This document shows positions 63,971 to 64,000 of a stretch of 64,000 nucleotides of DNA, one piece after another (position 1 is the first letter of the stretch; every line of letters starts with the position of its first letter). The stretch is taken from contig OX465283.1 of assembly GCA_949987705.1 (NCBI GenBank), forward strand, positions 47,220,953-47,284,952. The letters run 5' to 3'. Under the pieces are notes generated by a model. It had not been told where the DNA came from. It saw only the letters and a program-made list of their open reading frames with translations, and ran no database searches. A program made the translations under genes and the position numbers. Source of the DNA: Thereva unica (taxonomy: Eukaryota > Arthropoda > Insecta > Diptera > Therevidae).

Positions 63971-64000
63971 CAATTATGGCGTTTTTTCGTCTATTTTGAC

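Noticed and set aside
1..64000. CRISPR array, bacterial operon or defence system
   Set aside because: Introns, LTR and LINE elements and base composition show eukaryotic DNA. The tandem repeats seen have no spacer-repeat pattern.

Overview
The window looks like a repeat-rich arthropod, probably insect, nuclear genome. It is AT-rich, its only recognisable host gene is split by short GT-AG introns, and nearly everything else is transposable-element sequence of insect type: BEL/Pao LTR retrotransposon, Tc1/mariner, hAT and Harbinger-like MITEs, and I/Jockey, RTE and CR1-like LINEs. One LINE ends in a short AACCTAACCTAA tail, which resembles the insect TTAGG repeat. I cannot name the species.

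Layout. 1-2.7 kb: a broken I/Jockey-type LINE with RNase H, split by a 1 kb insertion. 3.3-8.9 kb: a 152 bp hAT-like MITE with an 8 bp target duplication, a 1.7 kb inverted-repeat element, and unassigned AT-rich DNA. 8.9-12.8 kb: pieces of three LINEs end to end (RTE endonuclease, CR1/Kiri-like RT, a further RT). 13.58-14.38 kb, minus strand: the last two exons of a mitochondrial-type methionyl-tRNA synthetase, the only host gene I can support; its catalytic exons were not found. 14.6-17.3 kb, minus strand: a decayed RNase H LINE lying in its upstream intron or flank. 17.3-31.4 kb: mostly non-coding, with several MITEs, two half-repeats, an RTE/CR1 junction and a 984 bp hAT derivative. 31.46-34.85 kb: a Tc1/mariner element with a transposase open across two exons (DD41D spacing), bounded by arrays of 284 bp units. 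37.3-38.5 kb: another LINE tail. 38.57-57.14 kb: a roughly 1.5 kb near-perfect palindrome split by a 17,063 bp BEL/Pao insertion. 58.5-64 kb: five inverted-repeat elements, a hAT transposase fragment and a second large palindrome.

The main feature is the BEL/Pao insertion at 39843-56905. It has the structure LTR-internal-LTR-internal-LTR with an exact period of 8257 bp. Three 549 bp LTRs look identical by eye, and one AGCTA target duplication flanks the whole array. Each unit holds a single uninterrupted 2525-codon gag-pol reading frame that continues into an envelope-like glycoprotein (signal peptide, furin-type site, fusion-peptide-like segment, C-terminal membrane anchor). The two copies differ at two residues, both in integrase; one falls four residues before the catalytic Glu. 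Everything points to a very recent, possibly still active, retrovirus-like insertion with a tandem structure that needs confirming in reads.

How the parts relate: the elements are nested in layers. Old LINEs carry insertions, the palindrome family appears as two full copies and one half copy, and the Pao array is the youngest layer because it sits inside one palindrome arm whose opposite arm preserves the empty site.
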